Below, in pieces: positions 1-9,810 of a stretch of 64,000 nt of DNA; position 1 is the first letter of the stretch, and every line of letters starts with the position of its first letter. Below the pieces are notes generated by a model, which worked only from the letters and a program-made list of their open reading frames with translations, did not search any database and was not told the origin of the DNA. Location: positions 1 through 64,000 of the forward strand of contig CAZVWR010000004.1 in NCBI GenBank assembly GCA_964630905.1, in the 5' to 3' direction. Source of the stretch: JAGOEX01 sp964630905 (lineage in GTDB: Bacteria; UBP6; UBA1177). A program made the position numbers and the translations under genes.

Positions 1-1
1 T

Positions 2-772
2 TATTTCATAGTCTATAACCCGAAGATAAGTGAAAAGTGGGTTTTTGTGAATATCAGGGAGGTTGAAGGCGGACCATCAGAAATGAAATATGCAAAGATT
101 GGTGAGTGGAAATGGAGAAAACTCGGGGATGGGATCGGTAACGACCCGAGAATATATGGAGACAAACTGGTTTTATTTACTGACACATTTGAAGGGTATT
201 TATGTGATCTTTCAAAAACTCCAGAGAAACTTGAATCATGTTTAAGAATAAACAGAGGCAATGAAGAAATAAGAAGACCTAAAATCGATTCTGAAAACAA
301 TGACATAATCTATTTCAGTCCGGTTGATATGGTTGACGGCTTTATGAAACTTGATCTTTCAAAAAATCCTGCTGAATACAGTGAAATAAAACTTGAAGGA
401 TTACTGGAACCCCGTTTTTCTGTTGCAGTTCAGGAAGCAAAGGGAAAAATGATCATGTACAGTGATATTTTTGTTTCTAATACTGAATCAGGAGACAGAG
501 ATTTCAGAATATGTTTTTACAGGACAGACCTGAAAAAGAGCTTCTGTTCACTTGCGACACCCCATGCAGAAGGAAAAATGGAATACCGTCAAAGTGCCCC
601 GGAATATGAAGGACACTGGCTTGTGTGGCAGGATTCAGTCGGACCATTGATGAAAGTGAGAGACATGGAATGTTACTGTGATCATCATCCTGAATTGTGC
701 CCGTTTGATGATTACACACCGCAACCCGATAATCCCAAAGATGTGAAGACTGGGAAAAGGTTGAAGGATTAA
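2..772 (+). CDS. Truncated secreted protein, probably beta-propeller (5' end missing)
   Basis: The reading frame is open from base 2 without a start, so this is the C-terminal part of a longer protein; the GTG at 47 has no ribosome site and is internal. About 256 residues are visible. They have the spaced aromatic and Asp pattern of a TolB/WD-like propeller (for example EGHWLVWQD near the end), and a Cys cluster ECYCDHHPELC close to the C-terminus. The segment GEWKWRKLGDG resembles the early part of the RCC1 lipoprotein at 25002 (KWNWEKKEEF), so both may belong to one surface-protein family. The tail is polar with no anchor. Function is unknown; the propeller assignment is inference from repeat spacing only. 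Confidence 0.75.
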   Translation, partial: YFIVYNPKISEKWVFVNIREVEGGPSEMKYAKIGEWKWRKLGDGIGNDPRIYGDKLVLFTDTFEGYLCDLSKTPEKLESCLRINRGNEEIRRPKIDSENNDIIYFSPVDMVDGFMKLDLSKNPAEYSEIKLEGLLEPRFSVAVQEAKGKMIMYSDIFVSNTESGDRDFRICFYRTDLKKSFCSLATPHAEGKMEYRQSAPEYEGHWLVWQDSVGPLMKVRDMECYCDHHPELCPFDDYTPQPDNPKDVKTGKRLKD

Positions 773-912
773 TTTTTCTCAAATTAAAACAGCCCTCACT
801 ATCAGGTAGAAAGATGTCGAAAAAATTCCGGGGGAACTTCAGCAGACAAAATATTTTTAATAACAGAAAAACAGAATAATATATAAGCGCACTTAACTGC
901 AGGGGAGATATA

Positions 913-1542
913 ATGTGCAGGAAAAAAGGTTTTTCGCTTGAAGCATTCATTTTTTTTACGATTGTTGCAATACTGGCATATTTTCTTTTTTTCAGGGATA
1001 GTGAGAAAAAATGGCCTCCGGGAATTCTTGTTGATTCTGCTCCGATGCAGACAGATCTTGAGTCAAGCAAAGTTCTTGATTTGAAGGATTATACAATCGT
1101 CACAAAAGCTGAATTCAAGGCAAGTGCCCGTGTTTTAAGCGAAAAAAGATACCGGTTTGATGACGGTGCCGATCTTGTTCCAGTCGATCTTGCCCTCGGA
1201 TGGCTTGAAATGAGCGATCAGGCTGTTCTTGATGAACTGAAAATCAGTCAGTCAAAAAGGTTCTATTTCTGGAAAACAAGAGGAAGCGAACTGCCTGTAC
1301 AAAGAGACAAAATAGATCATAACAGTGCAAACATGCACATGATCCCTTCAACAGAGAAAATAGAAAAAACTTTAAAAGTGATCGAAAGAGGCGACATAAT
1401 CAGTTTTGAAGGTTATCTTGTTGATATTTCACACAAAAACGGCTTCAGCAGACATACCAGCATGACAAGGGCAGACACCGGCCCCGGAGCATGCGAAATT
1501 GTCTATCTGACATCATTGAACATTGACAAAGTTCCAGAATAA
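913..1542 (+). CDS. Membrane-anchored conserved protein of unknown function
   Basis: The ATG at 913 follows a GGGGAG ribosome site at 902. The 209-residue product has one hydrophobic segment near residues 8-25, then a soluble domain expected outside the cytoplasm. That domain has a pattern I recognise from conserved exported proteins of many proteobacteria: DLALGWLEMSD, then ISQSKRFYFWK, a conserved HNSANMHMIP stretch, a Gly-rich beta hairpin (GDIISFEGYLVDI) and a terminal TRADTGPGACEIVY block. No biochemical role is known to me for the family. It stands alone between the truncated propeller gene and the convergent sulfatase-fold gene, only 21 bases from the latter's stop. The gene itself is near certain, the function open. 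Confidence 0.85.
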   Translation: MCRKKGFSLEAFIFFTIVAILAYFLFFRDSEKKWPPGILVDSAPMQTDLESSKVLDLKDYTIVTKAEFKASARVLSEKRYRFDDGADLVPVDLALGWLEMSDQAVLDELKISQSKRFYFWKTRGSELPVQRDKIDHNSANMHMIPSTEKIEKTLKVIERGDIISFEGYLVDISHKNGFSRHTSMTRADTGPGACEIVYLTSLNIDKVPE

Positions 1543-1563
1543 TTATCAGTTAGATTCAAAGAG

Positions 1564-3435
1564 TCATTCTTTTGCGGTTATCCATTTCTGCTGATAAACT
1601 GCCCATTTTTTGGAAATTGTTCTGTAATGTTCTGTCTCTTCAGGTTTTTCCTGCGCAAGATCTTTCAATTCATCAGGGTCGCTTTTTATATCAAAGAGAA
1701 GATCTTTGTTTTCTGTAAGGTCATGAATATATTTGTAATTTCCATCGATTATTCCGTTAAGGCGTGTAGCTGACCTTGTGAAAATGAATGCCGGCTTTTC
1801 TTCAGTTGTGTCATCAAGAAGATTTCTCCCCTGCCAGTTGTCATCTATCGTTATTCCTGCAAGAGCGGCAAGTGTCGGAGCAAGGTCTACATGTGTGCCG
1901 CTAACATCTGAAACAGATCCTTTATTTAATCCCGGCAGTCTGATGATAAGCGGAATTCTAATCGCCTCTTCATGAAGACTCTGTCCATGTCCGGTAACCC
2001 CCGGCCTTTTTGCAAAAGCTTCGCCGTGGTCGGCTGTAATGACCACCGCTGTATTATCAAGAAATCCGGTTTTATCCATCTTTTCAACAAGTTCCTCTAT
2101 TACACTGCTTACATATTCCTGTGCCTTTCTGTAATTTTCGACAGATCCTTTCAATTCATTTGTTGTAAGAGGTGAGTCATAGGGATAATGGGTCGAATAA
2201 AGAAACATGAATGTGAAGAATTTTCCACCGTTTTCAACAGTCCTATACATGAAATCATAAGCTTCTGAAGCTGTATCGGAATCTTTGACCTGATAACTGT
2301 AGAACTTGCCCCCTTTCCCGTATTTGTCTTTTAATGAAAGGAAGTCCTTGAAAACTTTATATTTTCGGGCAAAACTTGAATTGTTCAGATTGTCATATGT
2401 GAACATTGAAGAGGCAAAAAATCCGGTTTCATATCCGGCAGAATTAAATTTTTCCGCGATGGAACTGCATTTAAAGTCCGGCATATAGTTGGTTATTGTT
2501 TCCTGTGCAGTTCCGGAAAGTGTTCCGCAGTTAGCTGAAATAAAACTTCTGCTTGTGCCGGGGAATGGTGTTCTGTATGAGTTGAATATTATTGAACTAT
2601 CCTTTAATTCTTTAATTATTTTAAATGATTTTTCATCCGTATTTCTAAGAGAAGTCATTTCCAAAGAAAGAGATTCGACCATTATCACGAGAATGTTTTG
2701 AACTTTGTTGTGATTTAAAACTCCTTCTCCACCGGAACTGCGGTCGCTGTTCCCGAAAATTAAAGCCCCGGGTGCCGAAAAATTTGAAATATCAGTGTAT
2801 TCTTTCATAATCAGTTTTTCTTTTGTAAAACTTCCAAGAAGCTCGATCAGCGGATTTCTGATCATTTTTCCGGTTTCAGCCCTGCCGAACTGTGCAAGGA
2901 ATAAGAATGCAGAGATATTTAAAACAAGAAGTGCAAATATCAGCCACTGTTTTGAAAAGAAAGGTGTCACCAGCTTTTTTCTAAACAGATAACATATTCC
3001 GCCGCCTGCCGGAAAAGAGAAAAGAAGTATTGCTGCATTAATATCATTTAAGACATATGAGGCAAGTTCATGTGATCCGGCGCCGTTGAAACATATCAGT
3101 CCCCAGTTTATAAATGTCCTGAAATATTGATAAATAAGATAATTCGCATAGAAAAAAATTATTGCTCCGATAATTATGAGATGGTGACTTATAAGCCGCA
3201 TTTTTCTTTGCGGGATTTTGTCAATGAGAAAAAAAATTCCGATCGCAAGCATTGAGTCAAGAGATGCAAACAAAAAAGATACCGGGGGAGTTACAATGCT
3301 GAAACCGTAACCGTTCAAAGTGAGAAACATTCCGATAGCGGACTTAAAAAAAACATTGATGATAATAGCAATAATTAAAAAAAGTACGGAATCATAGTTG
3401 CGGAAAGTAAGCCATCTTTTTGCTAAAACGCCCAT
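1564..3435 (-). CDS. LTA-synthase-like membrane phosphoglycerol/phosphoethanolamine transferase (sulfatase fold)
   Basis: The protein has about five N-terminal membrane segments (roughly residues 10-190) and a C-terminal alkaline-phosphatase/sulfatase-fold domain from about residue 245. Visible family motifs are ILVIMVESL, whose Glu is a metal ligand, the nucleophile region GTSRSFISANCG, the YSTHYPYD block and VVITADHGEAF with the metal-binding Asp and His pair. Length and order match LtaS/MdoB/EptA-like enzymes, which move a phospho-headgroup from a phospholipid to a cell-surface polymer or lipid A. In a Gram-negative cell the acceptor is more likely a periplasmic glucan or LPS than teichoic acid. 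I prefer ATG 3435 over the in-frame TTG 3447 because GAGATC sits at a usable distance from it. The exact acceptor cannot be read from sequence. Confidence 0.85.
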   Translation of the reverse strand: MGVLAKRWLTFRNYDSVLFLIIAIIINVFFKSAIGMFLTLNGYGFSIVTPPVSFLFASLDSMLAIGIFFLIDKIPQRKMRLISHHLIIIGAIIFFYANYLIYQYFRTFINWGLICFNGAGSHELASYVLNDINAAILLFSFPAGGGICYLFRKKLVTPFFSKQWLIFALLVLNISAFLFLAQFGRAETGKMIRNPLIELLGSFTKEKLIMKEYTDISNFSAPGALIFGNSDRSSGGEGVLNHNKVQNILVIMVESLSLEMTSLRNTDEKSFKIIKELKDSSIIFNSYRTPFPGTSRSFISANCGTLSGTAQETITNYMPDFKCSSIAEKFNSAGYETGFFASSMFTYDNLNNSSFARKYKVFKDFLSLKDKYGKGGKFYSYQVKDSDTASEAYDFMYRTVENGGKFFTFMFLYSTHYPYDSPLTTNELKGSVENYRKAQEYVSSVIEELVEKMDKTGFLDNTAVVITADHGEAFAKRPGVTGHGQSLHEEAIRIPLIIRLPGLNKGSVSDVSGTHVDLAPTLAALAGITIDDNWQGRNLLDDTTEEKPAFIFTRSATRLNGIIDGNYKYIHDLTENKDLLFDIKSDPDELKDLAQEKPEETEHYRTISKKWAVYQQKWITAKE

Positions 3436-3530
3436 TGCAGATCTCAATTAAACAATAAACAGTTGTTTAAACCGCTTCTTTTGTGACAGAAAAGGTCTTT
3501 TTTTATTGAAAAAATCAGTCAAAAATGGCG

Positions 3531-3558
3531 TTGACATATTTATAGATGATTATATAAT
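3531..3558 (+). promoter_or_regulatory. Sigma70-type promoter for the M4/M36 protease gene
   Basis: TTGACA at 3531-3536 and TATAAT at 3553-3558 are both perfect consensus hexamers with a 16-base spacer. The protease ATG lies about 50 bases downstream with a GGAGG ribosome site. This is the best promoter match I found in the window and implies strong constitutive-type expression. Confidence 0.8.
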
Positions 3559-3614
3559 TCACTTTGTTGTTGTTTAATACCTTTTATTTAAATATTCGAC
3601 CGGAGGTGGTTAAG

Positions 3615-6134
3615 ATGAAGAAATTGTTGGTTATTATGGTTGCAGTTTTTGCTTTTGCAACGATCAGTGCCGCTACAGGCGGAATGTTTTCCAAAGCCGA
3701 TGTTAAAAAGATCGATTCAATTCCCGCAATGGTTACAAATGTGAGCATTCCTGTTAAGACAGATGAACTTTCACTTAAAAAATTCATCAAGGAAAGCTTT
3801 TACAAAAATTTCGGTATCGGTCTGAATGTCGAACCGCAGCTTTTCAAAGCTGTTGATATTGACGGTACTTCAATTTTCAAGTTTGCTGTAACTTATAAGG
3901 GAATCCCCGTTGAAGGAACATACACTGTTCTTACTGTAAGAAACGGGAAAATAGACAGGATCAACAACAGTATGGGCAAAATTGATCTTGATGTTTCAAA
4001 GCTCATTGCTCCTGAAGCCGCAGTAAGATCGGCAATGAAAATGAGAAATATCACAAAAATGCCGGCAAAATATTACACTGAAAAGGTCATAACAAAACAT
4101 TTCGGCAATTATGTGCCTGCATACATCGTCAGATTTCCTGCGATCCATCTTGCAGACAGCAGATTTCATGTTGTTGATGCTGTTACAGGAAAAGTTTTAA
4201 GATCAGGGAACTCAACACTTTTTGCAGATCCTGTTGATCCGGCAACAGCTACTGACAAGGCAAAAATATGGGAATTTAATCCCGTTGTTACAAAAGACCT
4301 GATTGAGGTTGATCTCCCATGGGTTGCTCCGTATGACGATTCAGATCTTGATGAAGAGCAGCTCGGTTTTCTTACAACAGACAAAGACAGTGAAGGAATA
4401 AGAAAGATCAAATCTTTCAACTGTCCTGATAAGGGCGAAAAAGTAAGCCTTGAGGAAATGATAGGTTTTGCGATAACAGTTCCGATGTGCAGTCCGACAC
4501 AGCTTGCAAACAAGCTTGATAACGGAAGTTTTATTTATGATGACTGCGAAGACGGCCATGAATTTGTTACAGATAACATGACAGAAGATAAGATCGACAG
4601 ATGTGCTGAAATTTCAATGTATTATCATGCTTCCAAGATTTATGGTTTTATTCGCGGACTTTACAAGGATATAAATAGCAAAGGAGAATTCTATCTCCAG
4701 AACAATGATGCTGACAGACCTTTAAATGTTATCGGTAACTTCCAGATGCCGGATACAAGTGATCTTCAGGCAATAATGGGTGGAACAGCAAAACTCGTTC
4801 CGATGGACAATGCATTTTTTTCTCAGGACAATCCTCAAATAGGTGGTCTGCTCGGTAAGTTTGGTGTAAAGGGAGATATTCTTGTTTTCGGGCAGGGGAC
4901 AAAAGGTGATTTCGGATTTGACGGGGATGTGATTTATCATGAATTCGGTCATGCAACTATTTACACTGCAGGTATTGCAGGAATGGAATTCACTGATAAA
5001 TATGGGATTTCCAATGAACCAGGTTCAGTACATGAAGGTATTGCAGATACATTTGCATTTCTCATGACAGATAATACCTGCACAGGTGAATATGCTTCAG
5101 AAGCAATAGTTAAATGGGCGACTTCTCAGGGCGGAATGGTTGAAATGGATTCAGAAGGAACAGGTGACAGCAAAGTTTACTGCATGAGAACCGCTCTCAA
5201 TGAATACAGCGTTTTTGAAGATTTCATCGGTGAAGTTCACTGGGACGGTCAACCGCTTCTTGCAGCAAACTGGGCTATATATAAACTTATTAAAGGAACA
5301 GACAAAGATACAGCAGTTCAACGTGAAAATCTTATGAAGCTGATATTGAAAACTCTTTACTCGATAGGAACTGCAGATGCGTCATTTAAGCTCTGGGCAG
5401 AGACTTTCATGGATGAAGTAGGCAAGGATGATAATTTTAAAGCTCATAAGACTGAAATAGAAAAAATACTCAATGACAGGAATTTCTTTGAGGAAAAAAG
5501 AGCCCGTTCAGCGAATAAAACTGTAACAAGAACATATATCGGAGCAGGCGGAACTGCATCAGAAGATGATCCGATGGGCGGCGGCGGCGGCGGAATCCCT
5601 ATATATGAAGATAAAGAGGATATAAATGTCGGACCGAGCTACCTTCAGTTCTATTTTGATGTTCCTGAAAATGCAGACGAGAACGGATTGAAAATTACCG
5701 CTTCAGTTGCTGCAGACAGCGGTGGTTCAATGATCGGCGGCATGGGAGGCGGCGGTACTCCAGTCGTTGAAGTTTATTACAGAAAAGGTGCTCCGGTGGA
5801 ATATGTGACCGGAGAAAAATCTATGAAAATCGAAGCTCTTAAGGACGGAAAAGTTGAAGCAGACGGAACAGGATCAATAAAGAACTGGGGAATTGCAGGT
5901 GTTGAAAAAGGTGTAAGATATTATTTCCAGTTCATCAATACTGCAGCGGCGGCAGGAGTGATCACAAATATAAAAGTTATTTCAGCAGAAGTTGAAGAAA
6001 CCGTGTCGGATGACGATACTGTTTCTGATAACGAAACCGTAGATGAAGAGATTTCTATGGAAGATGATCTTCTTCCTGATGAAGAACAGGATCAGAAGAA
6101 AGAAAAGTCTTCCGGATGTTCATTGACTTTCTGA
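3615..6134 (+). CDS. Secreted M4/M36-type zinc metalloprotease with C-terminal Cys motif
   Basis: The ATG at 3615 follows GGAGG at 3602-3606; the frame is open to an upstream TTG at 3564 that lacks a ribosome site. Residues 1-20 form a Sec signal peptide. An FTP-like inhibitory propeptide follows (about residues 45-120), then the catalytic domain with HEFGH at 442-446 and a probable third zinc ligand Glu474 in HEGIADTF. The 28-residue gap to that Glu is closer to M36 fungalysins than to M4 thermolysins. The C-terminal third has two Gly-rich runs and a beta-sandwich-like region, then an Asp/Glu-rich tail ending SSGCSLTF. That end resembles the subtilisin encoded at 9811-12312 and may be a sorting or lipidation signal. 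Role: extracellular protein degradation. Confidence 0.88.
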   Translation: MKKLLVIMVAVFAFATISAATGGMFSKADVKKIDSIPAMVTNVSIPVKTDELSLKKFIKESFYKNFGIGLNVEPQLFKAVDIDGTSIFKFAVTYKGIPVEGTYTVLTVRNGKIDRINNSMGKIDLDVSKLIAPEAAVRSAMKMRNITKMPAKYYTEKVITKHFGNYVPAYIVRFPAIHLADSRFHVVDAVTGKVLRSGNSTLFADPVDPATATDKAKIWEFNPVVTKDLIEVDLPWVAPYDDSDLDEEQLGFLTTDKDSEGIRKIKSFNCPDKGEKVSLEEMIGFAITVPMCSPTQLANKLDNGSFIYDDCEDGHEFVTDNMTEDKIDRCAEISMYYHASKIYGFIRGLYKDINSKGEFYLQNNDADRPLNVIGNFQMPDTSDLQAIMGGTAKLVPMDNAFFSQDNPQIGGLLGKFGVKGDILVFGQGTKGDFGFDGDVIYHEFGHATIYTAGIAGMEFTDKYGISNEPGSVHEGIADTFAFLMTDNTCTGEYASEAIVKWATSQGGMVEMDSEGTGDSKVYCMRTALNEYSVFEDFIGEVHWDGQPLLAANWAIYKLIKGTDKDTAVQRENLMKLILKTLYSIGTADASFKLWAETFMDEVGKDDNFKAHKTEIEKILNDRNFFEEKRARSANKTVTRTYIGAGGTASEDDPMGGGGGGIPIYEDKEDINVGPSYLQFYFDVPENADENGLKITASVAADSGGSMIGGMGGGGTPVVEVYYRKGAPVEYVTGEKSMKIEALKDGKVEADGTGSIKNWGIAGVEKGVRYYFQFINTAAAAGVITNIKVISAEVEETVSDDDTVSDNETVDEEISMEDDLLPDEEQDQKKEKSSGCSLTF

Positions 6135-6169
6135 TTGTGTGCAGAAAGAATATTTTAAAGGAGTGTGTT

Positions 6170-7741
6170 GTGGGAAATTTTATTAAAACGGTTCTTATGC
6201 TTTCAATATCAGTATTCCTGATTTCATGCGGAGCTGATGATGAAGGCTGTTCTTCCAATGATGATTGTAAAGAAGGTTTTGAATGTAATCTCGATACCGG
6301 AAAATGTGAATCCAGGGAGGAAGGTGACGGAACATCAGAAACAAAAGATGACGGATCTTCTTCAAATGATTCAGATGAAAAGGACGATTCTGACAATCTT
6401 GAAAAGACTGATGAAGGCGGTATTTTTGTTCAGTGTACTCCGGGTGAAACAAGGGAATGCTATGAAGGTCCAAGCAACTCAAAAGGGGTCGGAATATGTA
6501 AGGCAGGCATTGCCACCTGCGTTGTTGACGGAACGGACTGGAGCGAATGTGTCGGACTGGTTCTTCCTGAAGCCGAAATATGCGGAGATGGCATAGATCA
6601 GGATTGTGACGGAGCTGATGCAACGGCTGAAACAGTCATTGATATTGATGGTGACGGTTTCACATACTGCACAGGTGACTGTTGCGAAACAACATGGGAG
6701 TGTCCTGTTCCGGAAAGAGTAGGCCCCGGATCATTTGAAGTTCCAAGTAACGGTATTGATGATAACTGTAACGGAGCAGTTGATGAGGAAGCAAGCGGTT
6801 GTGATGTCGGATTGAATGCTGACTCTAACGATCCGCTCGATCTTGGAAAAGCAATAGATCTTTGTGTTGTGGAAAGCGAAAAAGAATATGGTCTTGTAAG
6901 TGCCAGAATAGTTTTTCCAAATGGGAGTGAAATGAGTGACGCATATTCAGGATCAGATGGTAATGGCGGCACCACAAATTTTCCTTCGATCGCTGTTCCC
7001 GCCAGTACTTATTCAATTCTTCCGGGAATGGGTAATTTTGTAAAACCTACTCAGGGAACGAATTTCTTAATTCTTTCAACCGGTCAGGCAAAAACGAAAA
7101 TTGATAACCTTGACACAGACAATTTGACTGAATCGTTAGCTCCTGATGACTGGTATCTGTTTCACAACAGTAAATTTCCCGATTCACCGAATTGCGGTGC
7201 TCTTTCTGAAAGTCCGGGAGAAAACCCTGTCAGAGATTCAGTAATGCTTGAGCTTGTTGTCAGAGCTCCTAATAATGCGGCTGCATTCAGCATAGATATC
7301 AATTTTCACAGTGCGGAATTTCCGGATTATGTGTGTAAAGGATTTAATGATTTCTTTGTAATGCTTCTTGACAGTACATTTACTTCAACAGACATGAATC
7401 TTCAAAATCCGGCTGATAAAAATCTCGCGATGGATGAAAACAAAAATTCAGTGGGAATTAATCTTGCAAAATCAGGACTTTTTAAAGTATGCAAAAACAA
7501 GGTTTTCCCTCCGACAAACTTTCCGGGATGTCTGGATGATACTGAGCTCCAGGGAACAGGATTTGAAGGTCATGGAGCAACAGGATGGCTTGTTTCCCGC
7601 GGAAATATTGTGCCGGGAGAAGAATTTAAGATCAGAATGGCAATATGGGATACAGGGGATCATATTTATGACAGTCTTGTCGTTCTTGACAATTTCAAAT
7701 GGTATGAATCTGCTCAGAAACCGGGAACCGGCGAAAAGTAA
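6170..7741 (+). CDS. Lipoprotein with MopE metal-binding motifs and choice-of-anchor-L domain
   Basis: The start is GTG 6170, six bases after GGAG at 6160-6163; it places the signal peptide and lipobox (FLISC) at the N-terminus, whereas the longer frame back to 6116 buries them. After the Cys comes an Asp/Ser-rich tether (to about residue 90), a PGETRECYEG/GDGIDQDCDG module and a second GIDDNCNGAVDEE module, both MopE-type putative metal-binding motifs. The C-terminal half matches choice-of-anchor-L proteins: an ILSTG entry strand, AAFSIDINFHSAEFP, GFNDFFVMLLDS, VGINL and the late GDHIYDSLVVLDNF block. Such domains are typically surface-displayed and of unknown ligand. It lies 35 bases after the protease and ends in a strong terminator, so both are likely co-transcribed. 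Confidence 0.87.
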   Translation: MGNFIKTVLMLSISVFLISCGADDEGCSSNDDCKEGFECNLDTGKCESREEGDGTSETKDDGSSSNDSDEKDDSDNLEKTDEGGIFVQCTPGETRECYEGPSNSKGVGICKAGIATCVVDGTDWSECVGLVLPEAEICGDGIDQDCDGADATAETVIDIDGDGFTYCTGDCCETTWECPVPERVGPGSFEVPSNGIDDNCNGAVDEEASGCDVGLNADSNDPLDLGKAIDLCVVESEKEYGLVSARIVFPNGSEMSDAYSGSDGNGGTTNFPSIAVPASTYSILPGMGNFVKPTQGTNFLILSTGQAKTKIDNLDTDNLTESLAPDDWYLFHNSKFPDSPNCGALSESPGENPVRDSVMLELVVRAPNNAAAFSIDINFHSAEFPDYVCKGFNDFFVMLLDSTFTSTDMNLQNPADKNLAMDENKNSVGINLAKSGLFKVCKNKVFPPTNFPGCLDDTELQGTGFEGHGATGWLVSRGNIVPGEEFKIRMAIWDTGDHIYDSLVVLDNFKWYESAQKPGTGEK

Positions 7742-7759
7742 AAATCTGATAAAATAAAA

Positions 7760-7790
7760 ATGCCCCCGAAAAAAACGGGGGCATTATTAA
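7760..7790 (+). terminator. Intrinsic terminator after the anchor-L lipoprotein gene
   Basis: A perfect 8-bp stem TGCCCCCG/CGGGGGCA (7761-7768 with 7776-7783) closes an all-A loop and is followed by a TTATTAATAA tract. It lies 20 bases after the stop and ends the protease plus lipoprotein transcript. Confidence 0.9.
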
Positions 7791-8130
7791 TAACCGGAAG
7801 GTTGCTCCTGGGATCTTCAGCATTGACGCCTGATGGCGATAATTGATTTGAAGTTATCACAGTGTTGGTGTTGTTAAGATTGCGTTTCCGCATTTTTGAC
7901 CGATGAATGAAGAACAACTCCTTCCCTTTTTCAATTTAAAAAGATCTCACACAAACCATTATAAGCAATTATCGTGCCAAACTATTTTGTCCGATTTTCT
8001 CTCTTTTTCGTCCTATTGTTAAAAATATGTGACAGTACTGTTGTTTTAATGTTGTTTTGCTGTAAATGAAAAATTTCCTGAAAATTTAAGTTGACATGCT
8101 GTGTAAATAAAAGTGTTCGGAAGTGGTGCT
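7791..8130. other. Non-coding gap between convergent genes
   Basis: I found no supportable gene in these 340 bases. A minus-strand open frame covers 7714-7917 but has no usable ribosome site and runs through the terminator. A 10-bp palindrome ACAGTACTGT sits at 8033-8042, and a TTGACA at 8091 has no matching -10 box. No RNA family was recognised. Confidence 0.5.
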
Positions 8131-9768
8131 TCAGTAGATCACAAGAAAGCTTGAAAGTGGTATCTCAGCACGATATCCGGATGGATCTGTTACTACCGGA
8201 GTATAGTTTTCACCGTTAAGAAATGCTGAATATGAAAATGTGTTAAGCTCTCCCTTTTTAATTTTTTCAGTAACATCAATGTTGATAAGTTTCACATCCT
8301 GTCCGGGACACCATCCTGCTCTACCGAAAGGCCATGAGCCGTACTGATTCGGAACGGTTCCTTCGTTTACCAGATCAAAACATCCGCGCGAAGTCCCTGC
8401 GTTTTTGAAATCAATCTCAAAAGGGGTTCCGTTCACAGTGAAAACCGATTCAAATTTACAGAATTCGGCACAGTTTTCCTGTTCTGAACCATTACCGTGC
8501 CCTGTTATATAAGCGGCAATAATGATTTTTTCGAATGATGAAGGAATTTCTGTTTTTATATCTTCCCACTGATCGTTATATGTTTCGTCAAACTGTTTCG
8601 TTCCTGAAAAGAGAGGGAATATGGATACCGGTTTTTCAGATGAGCTTTCTTTAATGTAGATAAAGTCAAGGTAATTGACATACTGGTCTCCGGCAACTGT
8701 AAATCTGAAATAGTTCTTTCCGGATTTAAGAAGAGAAATAAGCGGTGTTATATCTGTCAGCCATTTTCCGCTTCTGCCGTAAGTAGTAATCCATCTTCCG
8801 ATTTCTACGGTACAATTTTCAGAAGTTTCGTCATCACACAGAAAGAGATGCTGCAGTCTGTCCCATTCGCATGATTTCTGTGATTCGCATATCTGTTCAA
8901 GTGAAATGAAAAGCCTCCCTTTTTCAGAAAATTCAGGTATTTGTGCAGAAAATAAAATGTTTTTCTCCCAGCCATCTTCAGGAAATTTAACCCCGTCAAT
9001 GCCTTTGATGGTTGTTGAATTTTCATGGTTTGAAGAGATAAAATCTTCAAGACCGTATTCATAGTTGTAAAGTTCCGCTTCCTTATACAGAAATTCAAAG
9101 CGGGGATCAGATGATGATGATTCCCAGCTGTGAAAACTTCCGGATGACCGGATCTTCTGAAAACGGTCGATTCCCAGAAAGAAATCAGAATATTTCTCAA
9201 GCCATTCCTTGAACCATGAATCAATTTCACGGGCAGGCTTAGTTGTGATGTGCACCCTTTGTTTCATTTGAGGTCCGCCGCCGATCTCAAGAGAATTTTC
9301 AATGTTTTTCTTTAACTGTCCGATTCTTTCGGTGAATGTTTCGGCAGTTCCGTCAACAAGGAAAAAATAATGGGTGTTTTGAGGAGTATTGTCGAAAAGT
9401 CTGATAAGGTCTGTTTTCCATATGGCAGTGCTTTCAGAGTTAGATGCCCTGTAGAAAATGAAAATGTAGTTTTCATCTTGTGATCTGTTTCCGGCAAAGT
9501 TCCAGTCTCCTGTTTCAAGAGGAAGAGTAAAGTCACCGGCGGTGTCTCCGAATAAAATACCGTAAGGACCTTTTTCAAGGTTGTTTTCGTCTCCATCAGT
9601 ATCAGACTGTTCATTATCAACTATTTCATCTGTTATTTCATTATCTAATAACAGAGTGTCAGTGTCAGAAACAGCATCATTGTCCGGAATATCTTTGTTC
9701 GATGTTGAGCATGCAAAATAGATTGGCAAAAGAAGCAGAACATAGATGATCTTGAGGTTTTTTTTCAT
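8131..9768 (-). CDS. Lipoprotein with PNGase F C-terminal-like domain
   Basis: ATG 9768 gives a clean lipoprotein signal (lipobox YFAC) followed by an Asp-rich tether of about 50 residues. The middle contains a redoxin-like stretch with strands and helices that I cannot assign. The C-terminal 150 residues match the second jelly-roll of peptide-N-glycosidase F: ITGHGNGSEQENCAEFC, a Cys-containing FDLVNEGTVPNQYGSW segment, and GRAGWCPGQDV. In PNGase F two jelly-rolls together remove N-glycans from glycoproteins; related paired domains also occur in copper monooxygenases. Here the first jelly-roll is not obvious, so binding or deglycosylation is inference. The gene follows the subtilisin gene by about 40 bases on the same strand, which suggests joint action on glycoprotein substrates. 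Confidence 0.82.
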   Translation of the reverse strand: MKKNLKIIYVLLLLPIYFACSTSNKDIPDNDAVSDTDTLLLDNEITDEIVDNEQSDTDGDENNLEKGPYGILFGDTAGDFTLPLETGDWNFAGNRSQDENYIFIFYRASNSESTAIWKTDLIRLFDNTPQNTHYFFLVDGTAETFTERIGQLKKNIENSLEIGGGPQMKQRVHITTKPAREIDSWFKEWLEKYSDFFLGIDRFQKIRSSGSFHSWESSSSDPRFEFLYKEAELYNYEYGLEDFISSNHENSTTIKGIDGVKFPEDGWEKNILFSAQIPEFSEKGRLFISLEQICESQKSCEWDRLQHLFLCDDETSENCTVEIGRWITTYGRSGKWLTDITPLISLLKSGKNYFRFTVAGDQYVNYLDFIYIKESSSEKPVSIFPLFSGTKQFDETYNDQWEDIKTEIPSSFEKIIIAAYITGHGNGSEQENCAEFCKFESVFTVNGTPFEIDFKNAGTSRGCFDLVNEGTVPNQYGSWPFGRAGWCPGQDVKLINIDVTEKIKKGELNTFSYSAFLNGENYTPVVTDPSGYRAEIPLSSFLVIY

Positions 9769-9810
9769 GATAAGTACCCGAAATATATCAATTATTAAAG
9801 TTGGAAACAA

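Noticed and set aside
7714..7917. Minus-strand open frame of 67 codons across the gap after the anchor-L lipoprotein
   Set aside because: AAGGAG directly abuts its first TTG and the next ATG is 24 bases away; it runs through the intrinsic terminator and the end of a real gene, and I see no family pattern.
8033..8042. Palindrome ACAGTACTGT as a possible operator
   Set aside because: It lies between convergent gene ends with no promoter next to it and is short enough to occur by chance.
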